64,000 nt of DNA from Cyrtodaria siliqua (taxonomy: Eukaryota > Mollusca > Bivalvia > Adapedonta > Hiatellidae), in contig JAWPHD010003240.1 in NCBI GenBank assembly GCA_037043455.1, forward strand, positions 124,001 to 188,000, written 5' to 3'. The first letter of the stretch is position 1; each line of letters begins with the position of its first letter. Below are positions 45,668 to 57,000 of the stretch, one piece after another. The notes under the pieces were generated by a model that did not search any database, was not told the DNA's origin, and worked only from the letters and a program-made list of their open reading frames with translations. The position numbers were made by a program, and so were the translations under genes.

Positions 45668-46352
45668 TTACGAGTTACCAACTCGTAATTCAATTTACGC
45701 GTATTCAGTCATGGGTATTTTAAGGACCCGTGAATATATCTATAGTGTTAATCGGTACATATACATTATTAAATGACATGAACACCTGGGTAGATTTTTG
45801 ATTAGCGGTTTTGTAGTGTAATTTTGCCATTATTTAGCGGGTTAATTCCTTTAGTAGTTAAAAACAAAGTCTGCTATTTTGATGAAAACAAACTATCAAT
45901 TATCATAAACTTCAGGGCTATTATTACCTTTTTTTCTCAAAAACAAGTACCGCACCATATTTGCTAACAATGCAGAAGTTCCGAAATAAAATCTATTTGT
46001 ATACATATTGGATTTGTTTTTAATTTTCAAAATGTCTCTTTCCTGTATCTTTTTTGTCCTAAATGGTGTCCGCCACCTAATAGCTGAACTGCACTTACAA
46101 ATTCATGAGTTGCAACGACAACAAAACTTGGTCGAGAACCACAAGATGCTCATACGAAGCCTCCAACTCGTGCATTTTCGGAGAAAAAAAATGATTTAAA
46201 GAAACTAACCTGCCAAATAACGGCAAACGTACACTGCCAAACCGTTTATCAAAAATCTAGGTGTTCAGGTCATAATAATGTACAAGTGCTGATTAAAAGT
46301 ATAGGTTAAAATACCTGTGATTGAATATGCATAAAACAAATTATGAGTTGGT
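45668..46352. mobile_element. Family D3 foldback: inverted pair around a 330-bp centre
   Basis: Left arm (minus sense): GAGTTACCAACTCGTAATTC, 'GTCATGGGTATTTTAAGGA', 'ATGACATGAACACCTGGGTA', 'AGCGGTTTTGTAGTGTAATT', 'TTTAGCGGGTTAATTCCTTT'. Right arm: AAAGAAACTAACCTGCCAAA, 'CCAAACCGTTTATCAAAAAT', 'TAAAATACCTGTGATTGAAT', 'AATTATGAGTTGGTAACC'. The arms are about 160-190 bp. A 63-codon frame in the centre has no family resemblance. Confidence 0.78.
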
Positions 46353-47092
46353 AACCCTTTGATTCGACACCACAGTTTTGGGGTTTGGCCTGGCTGGTTA
46401 AAGCCGTTTATGTTGATATATACCTCATCATCATTAGGTTTAGAAATGTTGTCCACCTATTGTAACAGTTGCCTGTTGATGACAGGATAGGGATTTCAAA
46501 GATTTTCCTATATTTCGATGTAAAACTCTGACACTGGGGCAAATGCTTGATAGCGGACCCTAATAGAATGATACATGCAGTGTATGAGAGCATTGTGGTT
46601 TCAGAGAAGATTTCATAAAGTTTTTCCCTATATAGGACTATGCAAAACATACGAAATCTCTCTATATAAATTTGGACCTCCAGAGAGAGGACATTTTTTA
46701 TCGCGGTGACTTATTTCAACAATTTTATAGTATAATATAATTCTGACCAGCTTTGATGGAAATGGAAGAAAAATAGATGAGCTTTAGTGTGCAATGCTTA
46801 TGCATTTACAGTAATTAAAGGGCCATAACTCATCTACATGTTTATATTGTCTGACCTGCCTGGTTTTCAAATCGTCCATTATGGATCTAAGCGTTGTCAC
46901 CCGGTTTGGTCAAAATTATATAACATTTGAACTAGGGCGTACACAGGCAGCGCCATACCATAATACTTCCTCCTGCATATAGAAATTAGTAAGTGCATAT
47001 GAGTCGTACAAAAGTTTAAGATAATATGCCAAACCTATATTGAAGGTTAACACTGTCATTGGCTTTGGGCCAGGGTTCTTATACTATCTTGT
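46353..47092. other. Intergenic: D3 remainder, then sequence with no recognised feature
   Basis: 46375-46502 continues the D3 body ('GGCCTGGCTGGTTAAAGCCG', 'GATGACAGGATAGGGATTTC'). 46600-46680 and 46800-46900 carry diverged 'CTATATAGGACTATGCAAAA' and 'GGGCCATAACTCATCTA' modules of common dispersed repeats. No gene. Confidence 0.55.
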
Positions 47093-48042
47093 TGTGAAAC
47101 AATGCTGTATTCCCAGGTGTGAAACAATGCTGTATTCCCAGGTGTGAAGCAATGCTGTATTCCCAGGTGTGAAACAATGCTGTATTCCCAGGTGTGAAAC
47201 AATGCTGTATTCCCAGGTGTGAAGCAATGCTGTATTCCCAGGTGTGAAGCAATGCTGTATTCCCAGGTGTGAAACAATGCTGTATTCCCAGGTGTGAAAC
47301 AATGCTGTATTCCCAGGTGTGAAGCAATGCTGTATTCCCAGGTGTGAAATAATGCTGTATTCCCAGGTGTGAAACAATGCTGTATTCCCAGGTGTGAAGC
47401 AATGCTGTATTCCCAGGTGTGAAGCAATGCTGTATTCCCAGGTGTGAAACAATGCTGTATTCCCAGGTGTGAAACAATGCTGTATTCCCAGGTGTGAAAC
47501 AATGCTGTATTCCCAGGTGTGAAACAATGCTGTATTCCCAGGTGTGAAACAATGCTGTATTCCCAGGTGTGAAACAATGCTGTATTCCCAGGTGTGAAAC
47601 AATGCTGTATTCCCAGGTGTGAAACAATGCTGTATTCCCAGGTGTGAAGCAATGCTGTATTCCCAGGTGTGAAGCAATGCTGTATTCCCAGGTGTGAAAC
47701 AATGCTGTATTCCCAGGTGTGAAACAATGCTGTATTCCCAGGTGTGAAGCAATGCTGTATTCCCAGGTGTGAAACAATGCTGTATTCCCAGGTGTGAAAC
47801 AATGCTGTATTCCCAGGTGTGAAGCAATGCTGTATTCCCAGGTGTGAAGCAATGCTGTATTCCCAGGTGTGAAACAATGCTGTATTCCCAGGTGTGAAAC
47901 AATGCTGTATTCCCAGGTGTGAAGCAATGCTGTATTCCCAGGTGTGAAACAATGCTGTATTCCCAGGTGTGAAACAATGCTGTATTCCCAGGTGTGAAGC
48001 AATGCTGTATTCCCAGGTGTGAAGCAATGCTGTATTCCCAGA
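47093..48042. repeat. 25-bp minisatellite (array M6), 38 units, 7-unit higher-order pattern
   Basis: Unit: AATGCTGTATTCCCAGGTGT plus GAAAC or GAAGC. Apart from this A/G site and one GAAAT, the units look identical. The A/G order from left to right is AAGAAGG, AAGAAGG, AAAAAAAAGG, AAGAAGG, AAGAAGG: a 175-bp higher-order unit. Minus-strand frames of about 300-330 codons (HTWEYSIASHLGIQHCFTPG) are artefacts. Confidence 0.98.
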
Positions 48043-48229
48043 CATGATTGTTGTGTCTACCTGTATCTATCTACTTTCGGCTTATCTAGAGTTGCGTATC
48101 GGCTCTACAAAACAAGATGGCCATGAATCGCTCACCTAGTGACCTTTCCCACTAGACACTTATAACGATAACAGTTCAGATGGGTGAGATAAAAAAACAA
48201 CTGGTAAATTGAAAGATTTTATTTCCCCC

Positions 48230-48705
48230 CACCCCCTCATAAATCTATGTAAAACTGTGACCGTCATTAGGCAGGGGCAAATTTAACACAGGGTTGCCAT
48301 TCAAACAAACTTGGTAGAAGACCATAAGCTATGGTTCATGCAAAATATTAAACCTCTAGCTCTTGTATTTCACCCCCACTCCCCAGGGTGGATGCCAGAG
48401 TCATTATTTGAACAAACTTGTTAGGGGACCATTTAAGCTTATGCTGCTTGTAATATGTGAGAGCTCTACATTAGTGTTGCCCTATATAAGTCTATTTAGA
48501 ACATGTGACCCCTAGGGTGGGGCAAAATTTGACCACAAGGTCGACATTTGAACAAACTTGGTAGAGGACCATGATATATGTTTGCTACATGCAAAATATT
48601 AGACATCTAGCTCTTGTAGTTTCAGAGAAGGAGATTTTTTAAAGATATTTCTATATATAACTCTTGTGTAAAAGTGTGACCCATGGGGCGGGGCCAGATT
48701 TGACA
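48230..48705 (-). repeat. Family D4 units, inverted, truncated
   Basis: Minus strand shows GTTCAAATGTCGACCTTGTG, 'CTGAAACTACAAGAGCTAGA', 'GCAAAATATTAGACATC' (complement) and 'CACATGTTCTAAATAGACTT' modules of the units at 21700-23150. Three diverged units. Confidence 0.7.
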
Positions 48706-49299
48706 GAAAGAACAGAACATACTTTTATTGACTTGTACATTAAGTACATCATCATAACATATATCCAACAATTACAAAATACACATTTAATCAGTTTAAG
48801 ATATAAACCATGTAATTTTTATACACACATATCATATCTAAGAGGATGAACTATAAAGCGTTCAAACATGCGTTGTAGATATTCTATGGGACATCAGACA
48901 TTTGAGATATGTGGCCAATTTACAAAGAGTCATTTTGTTTTCAGTTTGCAATAAGTCGATGCATTTAAACATACTTGGTCTATAACAATATTATTGTGCT
49001 ATGTATTTCTTCCTGATATCATTTTAGAATGAATCTTCTATATCTTGAGTATTACAATATTGCCAACTACGTTCATTTCTTTCAAACCTATTGATACCAC
49101 TAGAGTATATGACAATAACTTGATTCTACTTACTAAACTTCTTAAATCGCATGGCAATACATAAAAATATGTTTCATATTGAAAACGATTTGTCATATTG
49201 TTATGTAGATCTAAGACGCAAGAACTTTGTTTATATTAGCATGCCAATTAGGTAAAAAAAACAAAGAGTGGACACTCTACTGGCTAAAGATAAAGGTTA
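48706..49299. other. Intergenic, no recognised feature
   Basis: AT-rich. A plus-strand frame at 48664-48849 starts within a repeat and has no motif. I see nothing else. Confidence 0.5.
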
Positions 49300-50560
49300 T
49301 GTATAAGGGGCCATAACTCTTTCAAAAATCATTCAACCGGACCATGGCGATGATATATGCAACTAGGCTTGTACTGATCATCCCTACTGTTTCGTTGCAA
49401 TCCACCCAGAGGTTCAAGAGAACTAGTCTGTACAAAGTTAGTGTATTAACACCATTAATGGGTCAAAACTCTGCCAAAATTCATTCGGATTTGTAACCGG
49501 AGGCCCCGGGTTCAATCCTCCGTGGTGCCACTGAGTTCCGTCGGTGTGTTCTTGGGCAAGACACTTTCCCTTAGCCCCGTCCGTCGGATGGGGACGTAGA
49601 CCTGGCGGTCCCGTGTATCGGTCTATCCTCCGAGCACGTTAAAGAACCATAGGAATCTATTCGATAATAAGAGTAGGGCAGGTTCCCGGATTCCTATGTA
49701 TCCTTCCCCTCTCTCTGGGGCGTCTCTAAATAATCTATATTGTGTTGATGAGCCATTAAACAACATTCAATTCAATTCAACTGGAACATGACAATGAAAT
49801 GCGCAACTAGGCTTGGTACAAATCATCCCTGCCAAGATTCGTTGAAATCTGGCCAGGGGATCAGGAGAATTAGTTGGGACAAAGTTTGTGCATTATAACC
49901 TTAAAAGGGCCAAAAATCATTCAACCAGAACACGTCAATGACAGGTGCAACTAGATTTGGTACTGATCATCCCCGCCAAGTTTCGTTGAAATACGGCAAG
50001 GAGTTCATAAGAGACTAATCTAAACAAAGTTTGCGTATTAAAACATTTAACGGACCATAACTCTGCAAAAATCATTCAACCGGAACATGGCGATGATATG
50101 CACAACTAGACTTGATACTGATCATCCTTGTCAAGTTTAGTTGAAATCCGGCCAGGGTTCAGGAGAACTATCCCGGAAAAAGTTTTCTATCAAAAAACTT
50201 TATAGGGCCACAACTCTGCCAAAAATAGGCTTGGTGCTGGTCATTCCTGCATCCGGCGAGGGGTTCAGGAGAACTAGTTTAGACAAAATTTGAGTAGTAA
50301 AACCTTTAAAAGGCCATAACTCTGCCAAAAATCATTCAACTGGAACACGACGATGATGTGCACAACTAGACCTGAAACTGATCATCCCTAAAAAGTTTCG
50401 TTTAAATCCGGCCAGGTGTTCAGGAGAACTAATCAGGACAAAGTTTGTGTATTAAAACCTTTAAAGAGACAACACCACCAAAATCATTCAACTAGAACAC
50501 GGTGACTATATGTACAACTAGGCTTGGTACTGATCATCCCTGCAAAGTTTCACTTGAAAT
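49300..50560. repeat. Diverged tandem repeat, about 150-160-bp units, with a SINE inserted
   Basis: Units contain GGGCCATAACTCTGCCAAAA, 'ATCATTCAACCGGAACATGG', 'CAACTAGGCTTGGTACTGAT', 'CATCCCTGCCAAGTTTCGTT' and 'GGTTCAGGAGAACTAGT'. Five to six copies with much divergence, interrupted at about 49490-49795 by the family S1 SINE. Non-coding. Confidence 0.8.
49490..49795 (+). mobile_element. tRNA-derived SINE, family S1
   Basis: Head piece TAACCGGAGGCCCCGGGTTC then AATCCTCC (B box), body GTGTTCTTGGGCAAGACACT, 'GTCGGATGGGGACGTAGACC', 'GTGTATCGGTCTATCCTCCG', 'CTTCCCCTCTCTCTGGGGCG', end GATGAGCCATTAAACAACAT then TCAATTCAATTCAA. The most intact copy of the three, although the A-box part is missing. 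Confidence 0.85.
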
Positions 50561-50569
50561 CAGGTCAAA

Positions 50570-51340
50570 TGGAGGCTCTTTCGTCTTAATAAAGCCAAAA
50601 TACAGCATATTCAGAAAATCAAGGGCCATAACTCCGGTGTTAATGGTCCAATCTGGCTGGTTTCCAAAAAATGTCGAGCTTTCACTGATATTAACAATCT
50701 GGTAAAGTTTGGTAAAGATCGGATGAAATATGAAGGCCCTAACGTACTGAGGCAAAATTTAGCATTTCTAACTAAATCAAGGGCCATAACTCCGCTGTTA
50801 CTGGTCCGATCTGGCTGGTTTACGAACTTGTCTGAGATTTCATTGATAGTAACATGGATTTATATGTACACATAATCCATGATAGTAACAATCTGGCAAA
50901 GTTTGGCAAAGATCGGATGAAAAATGAAGGCCCTATCGACTTAACGAGGCAACATATAGTATATTTCAGAAAAGCAAGTGCCATAACTCCGGTGTGAATG
51001 GTCCGATCTGGTTGGTTTTCGAACTTGTCCAAGCTTTCATTGATAGAAACAATCTGGTAAAGTTTGGTAAATATCGGATGAAAAATGAAGCCCCTATCGT
51101 CTTAACGAGGCAAAATATAGCATTTTTAACTAAATCAAGGGCCATAACACTCCTCTGGCTGGTTTTCGAACTTGTCCGAGCTTTCATTAATATTAACAAT
51201 TTGGTTAAGTTTTGTAAAGATCGAATGAAAAATGAAGCCACTATTGTCTTAACGAGGAAACATATCGCATTTTTAACTAAATCAATGGCCATTACTCCGC
51301 TGTTACTGGTCCGATTTGGCTAGGTTTCGACCATGTGGTG
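50570..51340. repeat. Second diverged tandem repeat, units of about 170-210 bp, four copies
   Basis: Units contain 'CAAGGGCCATAACTCCGCTG', 'TTACTGGTCCGATCTGGCTG', 'TTTCGAACTTGTCCGAGCTT', 'AACAATCTGGTAAAGTTTGG', 'AAAGATCGGATGAAAAATGA' and 'CGTCTTAACGAGGC'. Frames in both directions (VLTRQNIAFLTKSRAIT) are repeat artefacts. Confidence 0.8.
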
Positions 51341-52496
51341 GTGGGGACAGAACTATCATATTAATAAACATATCTTAACCAATGAAGTTACCAAAATATC
51401 ACGTGGCACCTCATCTAATTACAATAAATAGCCAACAATTATTGATATTGGGCCAAATAAAATAATAGGTGTGGTTCCGGTTTCCTGATTGACCCTGTTT
51501 TTAGGGGCCGACTCTAAACATTTTATGACCCCTCAAAAACATAAAAAAAAAAGTAACGTTTTACGTTTTATGTTTTCTTTTCATCTTTTTATTTAGTTTT
51601 TCAATCAGTTTTGTATCTGATGATATCAAAAAACTATATAGCTACGTTTATTTATTTATTGAGTATAAAGGTATAGTTTAAAAAAAAGACAAAATATAAA
51701 ACAAAATATTTTTAGAAAACAAAATATTTTCCCTACCTACCTAACCTTATTAAATTTTTTAGCATACAGTGTAATAGGAATCACACATATAATTTTATTT
51801 GGCCTTACAAGACCCTACTCCAGTCTACCCCCGCGAAGTGGCGGCATCCATTTAAACTTGTCCGTTAATAGCCAACATTTCACGTGGGACATTTACTTTT
51901 TTCATCTAACTCCTCTTTCAAATATGCATTGATTTTGATTAGATTGCATTAAAACAAATACTATTACAATCCCGGAAGATCGACCGACTTTTACACGGTA
52001 ATTGCAACGAGTTGCCGTTCGTGAATCAGAACGATAGACTGGTCTACATATAAATTGTCCTTTTAGAAATGGATAGTTGAGTTCCTTTATTGTTGCGGGC
52101 AGTCAAATGCGGTACTGCCGCCATTTATTTTGCATGGCAACCAAAGGGCAAACAGGTGCTGTGTACAAGTTTGGCCTCCAATGTTTATCACACACATGAT
52201 TTCATAGTTTGTTTGGATTTAAATTAAAGAACAGGTTTGCATTTATTGACAATATAGACAATACATTAATGTCAGCCGACAAATTGTAATAAATTGCTTT
52301 CTAAACTTCGACGAAGAGTTGTAAATAATAAAACTTAAAAGATGTGTTATCATCACGTCATGGATGGTTAAGAAGGCATAATGGGATGAAGATAAGCTTT
52401 AAAGTCATAGCTGTCGCGTAAATTTAAAAACAAGATATATTTTTAAGAAGTTTTTTTCATTTTCCTGATAAATAAATTGACCTTTAAATCAGTTTA
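51341..52496. other. Intergenic; possible EFCAB6 upstream region
   Basis: 51470-51560 shares 'GTGGTTCCGGTTTCCTGATT' with 60285 (dispersed repeat). From about 51820 the GC rises (CCCCCGCGAAGTGGCGGCAT; TGCGGTACTGCCGCCATTTA) and at 52133 TGCATGGCAACC offers an X-box-like half site. The EFCAB6 ATG exon starts with a splice acceptor, so a 5' UTR exon must lie upstream; this is a plausible place, but no exon can be fixed. Confidence 0.35.
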
Positions 52497-53066
52497 ACTT
52501 TAAAGAAACTAACCCGCCAAATAACGGTAAAATTACACTACAAAACCGTTTATCAAAACTCTGTCCAGGTGTTCAGATCATATTATAATAATATATATGT
52601 ATGAACCAATTAAATGTATAGTTTTAGTCACGTATTTTTAAAATACCCGTGATTGAATATGAATGCGTAAAATGAATTATGAGTTGGTAACTCTTAAAAA
52701 ATTAAGCATGCTAAATGACACAATTTCACTACAAAACCATTTATCAAAACTCTTTTCAGGTGTTCATATAATAATATATATGTGCCAATTAAAAGTATAG
52801 GTTTATTCAGAGGTGCTTAAATAAACTAACCTGCCATATAACGACAAAAATGATTAAAAGTATAGGTTTATGAATGGGTTTTTAAAGCCATTTGTATTGT
52901 GTCTATGGAGTTTGGATTTTCAAAGTATGTAAGTTATATATATATAACTTGCCAACATTAGGTTTAGAAACAGTTTACGTTTATTTGACTGTTGTTGGCG
53001 GCATAGCTACTTTAAAATACAGGTTGTTCTAAAATGTGCCAGTTGATGGCGGGATAGGGACTTTAA
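52497..53066 (+). repeat. Family D3, tandem partial copies
   Basis: AAAGAAACTAACCCGCCAAA, 'CACTACAAAACCGTTTATCA' twice (52538, 52728), 'AATTATGAGTTGGTAAC', 'ACCTGCCATATAACGAC', and the end 'GATGGCGGGATAGGGACTTT'. At least three partly overlapping fragments. Confidence 0.75.
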
Positions 53067-53959
53067 TTGATATCAAGTTCAGGACCACTTACACTAAAGT
53101 TACACTCCAGAACGATGAATACTATTACAGTTAAATTGCTCTATATAAGGTATATTTGTAGATAATTGATATGTTACTAATAAAATGCATCAGGACATTA
53201 GGGCACATTACCTTTGCAAGTAAAACAGGCCTATCCAAGGTACTGTAAAAGTCCTTCCACGGTTAAGTCAAGCCGTCGGTTTCGTGTGTAGGGAGAGCCA
53301 TACACTGTTCACTTTAAAGATGTTACTGAACTTTTGTGTTAATCAGTGATACAAAAAGCCTGTAAGCCCTACCTCTGAAACAAGGCTGTCATAATAGTCA
53401 GAATTGATTGTGTGCAGTATCAGAAGAAATTAATTAAAAGAAAATCTTATAATTGGGCACAGGATCGATTCATCTGGATCTCACCCATGATCAGCAGCAT
53501 CAACATTATAGTACTGCAGTACATATATATTTAAAAGAGTTAATGTGTTCCAAAATCTGAAAATTTGTTGAAGTTCAATGGCATCAAGATTTACTATAAT
53601 ATAAAATGAAAATCAGAAGGGTTTAACAACAACACACTTTCTGCAAAAAGGTTGACCATTTATGTATTTTAATGTAATTACTATGAATGAACTCACAAAA
53701 GTGACATGATAATTATTAATTAATTTAGTAACAAGTTAGTTATTGATCAAAAAGTAATATTATTAGTTTGTGGCAAGACATTCAATAGTACAACAGAAGC
53801 TCTTTTAATTAGCTTTTAAACCGACTAACCAACATTTGTAAGTCTTTTGCTGTAAACATCATTATATAAAAACTGAACAAATCAACTATTAAACATGTAC
53901 AAGAGTAAATTATGATAAAACAAGCTTTTTATGTATAATATAAACTACTACATTTTCAG
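53067..53959. other. Region upstream of the first recognised EFCAB6 exon
   Basis: AT-rich, no repeats or exons that I recognise; ends in the polypyrimidine acceptor cattttcag at 53959. Confidence 0.5.
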
Positions 53960-53965
53960 TGCATC

Positions 53966-54089
53966 ATGACGTCAGTGATGCCGGGGCTGCTACCGGACAC
54001 CAATGGGGTTCAGTTCACTGCACGCCCTGCACTGAGGACAAGGGATGGACCCAGATTGACAGCAAGGAATGGGCGCTCATCTTCTGTTG
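53966..54089 (+). CDS. EFCAB6: EFCAB6 coding exon 1
   Basis: The exon starts at 53960 after cattttcag with six 5' UTR bases, then ATG ACG TCA. Donor GTATGT from 54090. 41 codons plus one base. Encodes MTSVMPGLLPDTNGVQFTAR, PALRTRDGPRLTARNGRSSS and V. The region is unconserved and basic. The alternative frame MHHDVSDAG uses the acceptor G and is rejected. Confidence 0.75.
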
Positions 54090-57000
54090 GTATGTCATGC
54101 TCTTGTATTTCACAAGTGGTATTGCATTGTACTATATGATGTAAGATCAGTTTGATTTAAACATTTGAACATCAGTTTTAAATATCTAGTATATCTGCTC
54201 AGTACTATAATGCTCACCTTTGATCACCTTTGCCAAATTCTAAGCCATTCATTAGTTATCCTGGATTCTATTTTTTATGGACTTTGCCTTAAAATTCTAC
54301 CTTTTTGCTTCGCAAATTTAAATATAGCTATGAGAAGGTGAACGGGAGTATTGAATCACAACAGTTACTGAGCACTGAAAGTCAAAATCTATGATTTAAG
54401 CCAGAACATCCAATCTGAGGTCTCATTGTAATGATGTTGCAAGAAAACATGTTGAATTCCTATTTATGTAACAGGTTCGAGTAGATTTTACTTTGTTCTT
54501 TTGCCCACACCAAAGTGTATTATTGTGTAATTGAACCGGGGACCTCTCACATACTGTATTATAAAGGAAACCTTCCACATGGTATATAAATTCAGCGCAA
54601 CACTGTCGTAACTGTGGAAATAACAATTTAGGAGAGCAGAGTGTTTTCTATGTCACAATCACATAATAATGATGTTGCATATTTTAAATTTCATATATTT
54701 CAGTCTTTGAATTTAAAAAAAATTGTCACTAGCCCGAATTCTTATATACTCAATGAAAACCCGTGCATTTTCCTTTAGTCCGACTACATCAATTAAAAAA
54801 ATCACTAGCCCGAATGACAGTTTACTAGCCCCGGGCTTCAAGCTAGTGGGTTAATTCGAAGACTGATATTTTAATCATATAATTAGCTATGTAGTATGAC
54901 CAGTAGTTGTTTAAAATAGTATCCACAATATGATGACGATTAAAGTTTGTTACTTTATTTGCAGGTTCTGTAGCAGACAGTGGTATCCTCTCGCCCAATG
55001 CTAGCCTGTCTAGTATTGAGATAGAGGCGCTGTTACGGGAGAAGGTGAGGGCCAAAGCTGACAGCATCAGCCAGGTAACTTTACAAATCAAGAAGTAACA
55101 GTGATCAAGTTTCATGAAATGTATATTGTGTTTATATGAGGCTTCACGTCTTTTTGAACTGCAGTGTACAATCTTCTCTCTGGGGCCAAAATGCTGCCCC
55201 ATTCCCAATGGAAAGCAAGATGTGTATTTTTCTTCCATTTTAAAGAATGAGATCAGCTACGAATAAAATATTAATTAAAATCAATAATTATCTATTTTTG
55301 CACAGATTCTGAATACCGCTATTTTATATCTAGGGCCTTGTTTAAACCAACTCATTTGTTGGGTAGTTATTTTTATTAAGGTCAACGTTTTTATGTTTAA
55401 AGTCCCTATCCTGCCATCAAGAGGTACATTTTACAACATATGTATGCTATTTCTAAACCTGCTTACATATTTTGAGAATCAAACTCTGTCTATAGACACA
55501 GTATGGGCAATTTGGGGGATCAAACCCCAAAACTGGAGTGTCGATTTTAAGATTACAAACTTGTCATTCGATCATAGGTATTTTAAGAACTTATGAATAA
55601 ACCTATACTTTTAATCAGCACATATACATTATTTTATTGCACCTCACACAAAATCCTAGGAATTTCATTGGATTAGAGCGGTCACATGGTGACCCTCTAT
55701 TATTCTATAGTGGGTCAGTAGATTTCATAAAGGGTCACTAAAACAATATGGATTACAATTCCGATTCAAAGTTTAACACATTTTCAAATAGTTCTTTAAG
55801 GCGTTAGTAACAAACATAATAAGTAAATTGAATAATGTTTTTAAACTGTACTGGTCGTGACGTCGGCATCATGACGTCAAATTGCGCGAACGTCTCAATG
55901 ACATTGACACTCCATTAAAATGGGTTAAATATCGGCGTTTGCCTTAAAAAAGGTGCTCGATGCAATAAATCAGTTATTGGGTTTGTTACTGACCCAATAA
56001 CTAATAATATGACATAAACACCTGGATAGAGTTTTGATCAACGGTTTTATACTGTAATTTTACGGTTATTTGGCGGGTAAGTTTCTTTAAATTAAAACTA
56101 GAACTGTTTTGATCCTGTTTCTGTTGCACAGCCCTTACTCTGATGTACAGTTTAATAGTAAGTATTCTCTTTATATAAACTTTCTTTTAAGTTCTTTGAG
56201 GTAAAATATACAAACCCATACTTTTTCATTTTAAATTATTACTATTCAAGTTGAACTCAGGTCCGTACGTCCTGGTTTCGCTTTCCGGTTCATAACTCTG
56301 CTGTGTGTAATGAGATCAAAAAGAAAGTTTAACCTCATGGAGACAAGAGTGTCACATACTATTCCTGCCAACCTATGGTCAAATTGACAATGTTAATGTT
56401 ACAGTGAAGGTCAAACGTCACTATCGTGTTCAGGCTATAACTCAACAATGAATGATTTGATCAAAAACATATTCTGCAGAAAGGATCACCACGTCAAATA
56501 CAGCTACTGCCAGCCTAGGGTCAAGGTCAAAGGCAAACTAATGTCCATGCTATAAATCTGCAATGAATGATTGATAACAAAATACCAGATTGAGACAGCG
56601 TCTTGTACAAATCCTGCCAACCTGGGATCAAGATTCGCAGAAAAGGTTCAAGGTTAAAGGTCAATGTACAATGTACATATGTAGCTATGTTCCAGTCTTG
56701 TGTCCTGGCCATAATTCGGAATGAATGACTGGATCAAATATTTGGCAGAAAGGTCAAGAATTTGACAGATTTTTGCGTACTACTTCCACAAACTTGGGTC
56801 ACGGTCGCAGAGCTAACAAAATGTAAAGATTTTGAACATAGGAATCCATCCGGATGAATACGCAGCAGGATCCGACTGTGATTCGCTTTATTTTTCTTTT
56901 CAGTGGTTTTGTTTTGAACTTTTGAATGCTGATTACTTCTCATTTGAAAATGAGCATTTTTTTTTTTTGCGTCAACATTTTTTCGGGGTCAACTCAAAAC

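Noticed and set aside
47056..48045. Minus-strand open frames of 297-329 codons
   Set aside because: 25-bp minisatellite in an intergenic region. Three frames are open at once and variation is at a single repeat site, not codon-like.
53959..54144. Frame MHHDVSDAG... as the second gene's N-terminus
   Set aside because: It reads through the donor at 54090 and does not join in frame to the EF-hand exons; the MTSV frame does.
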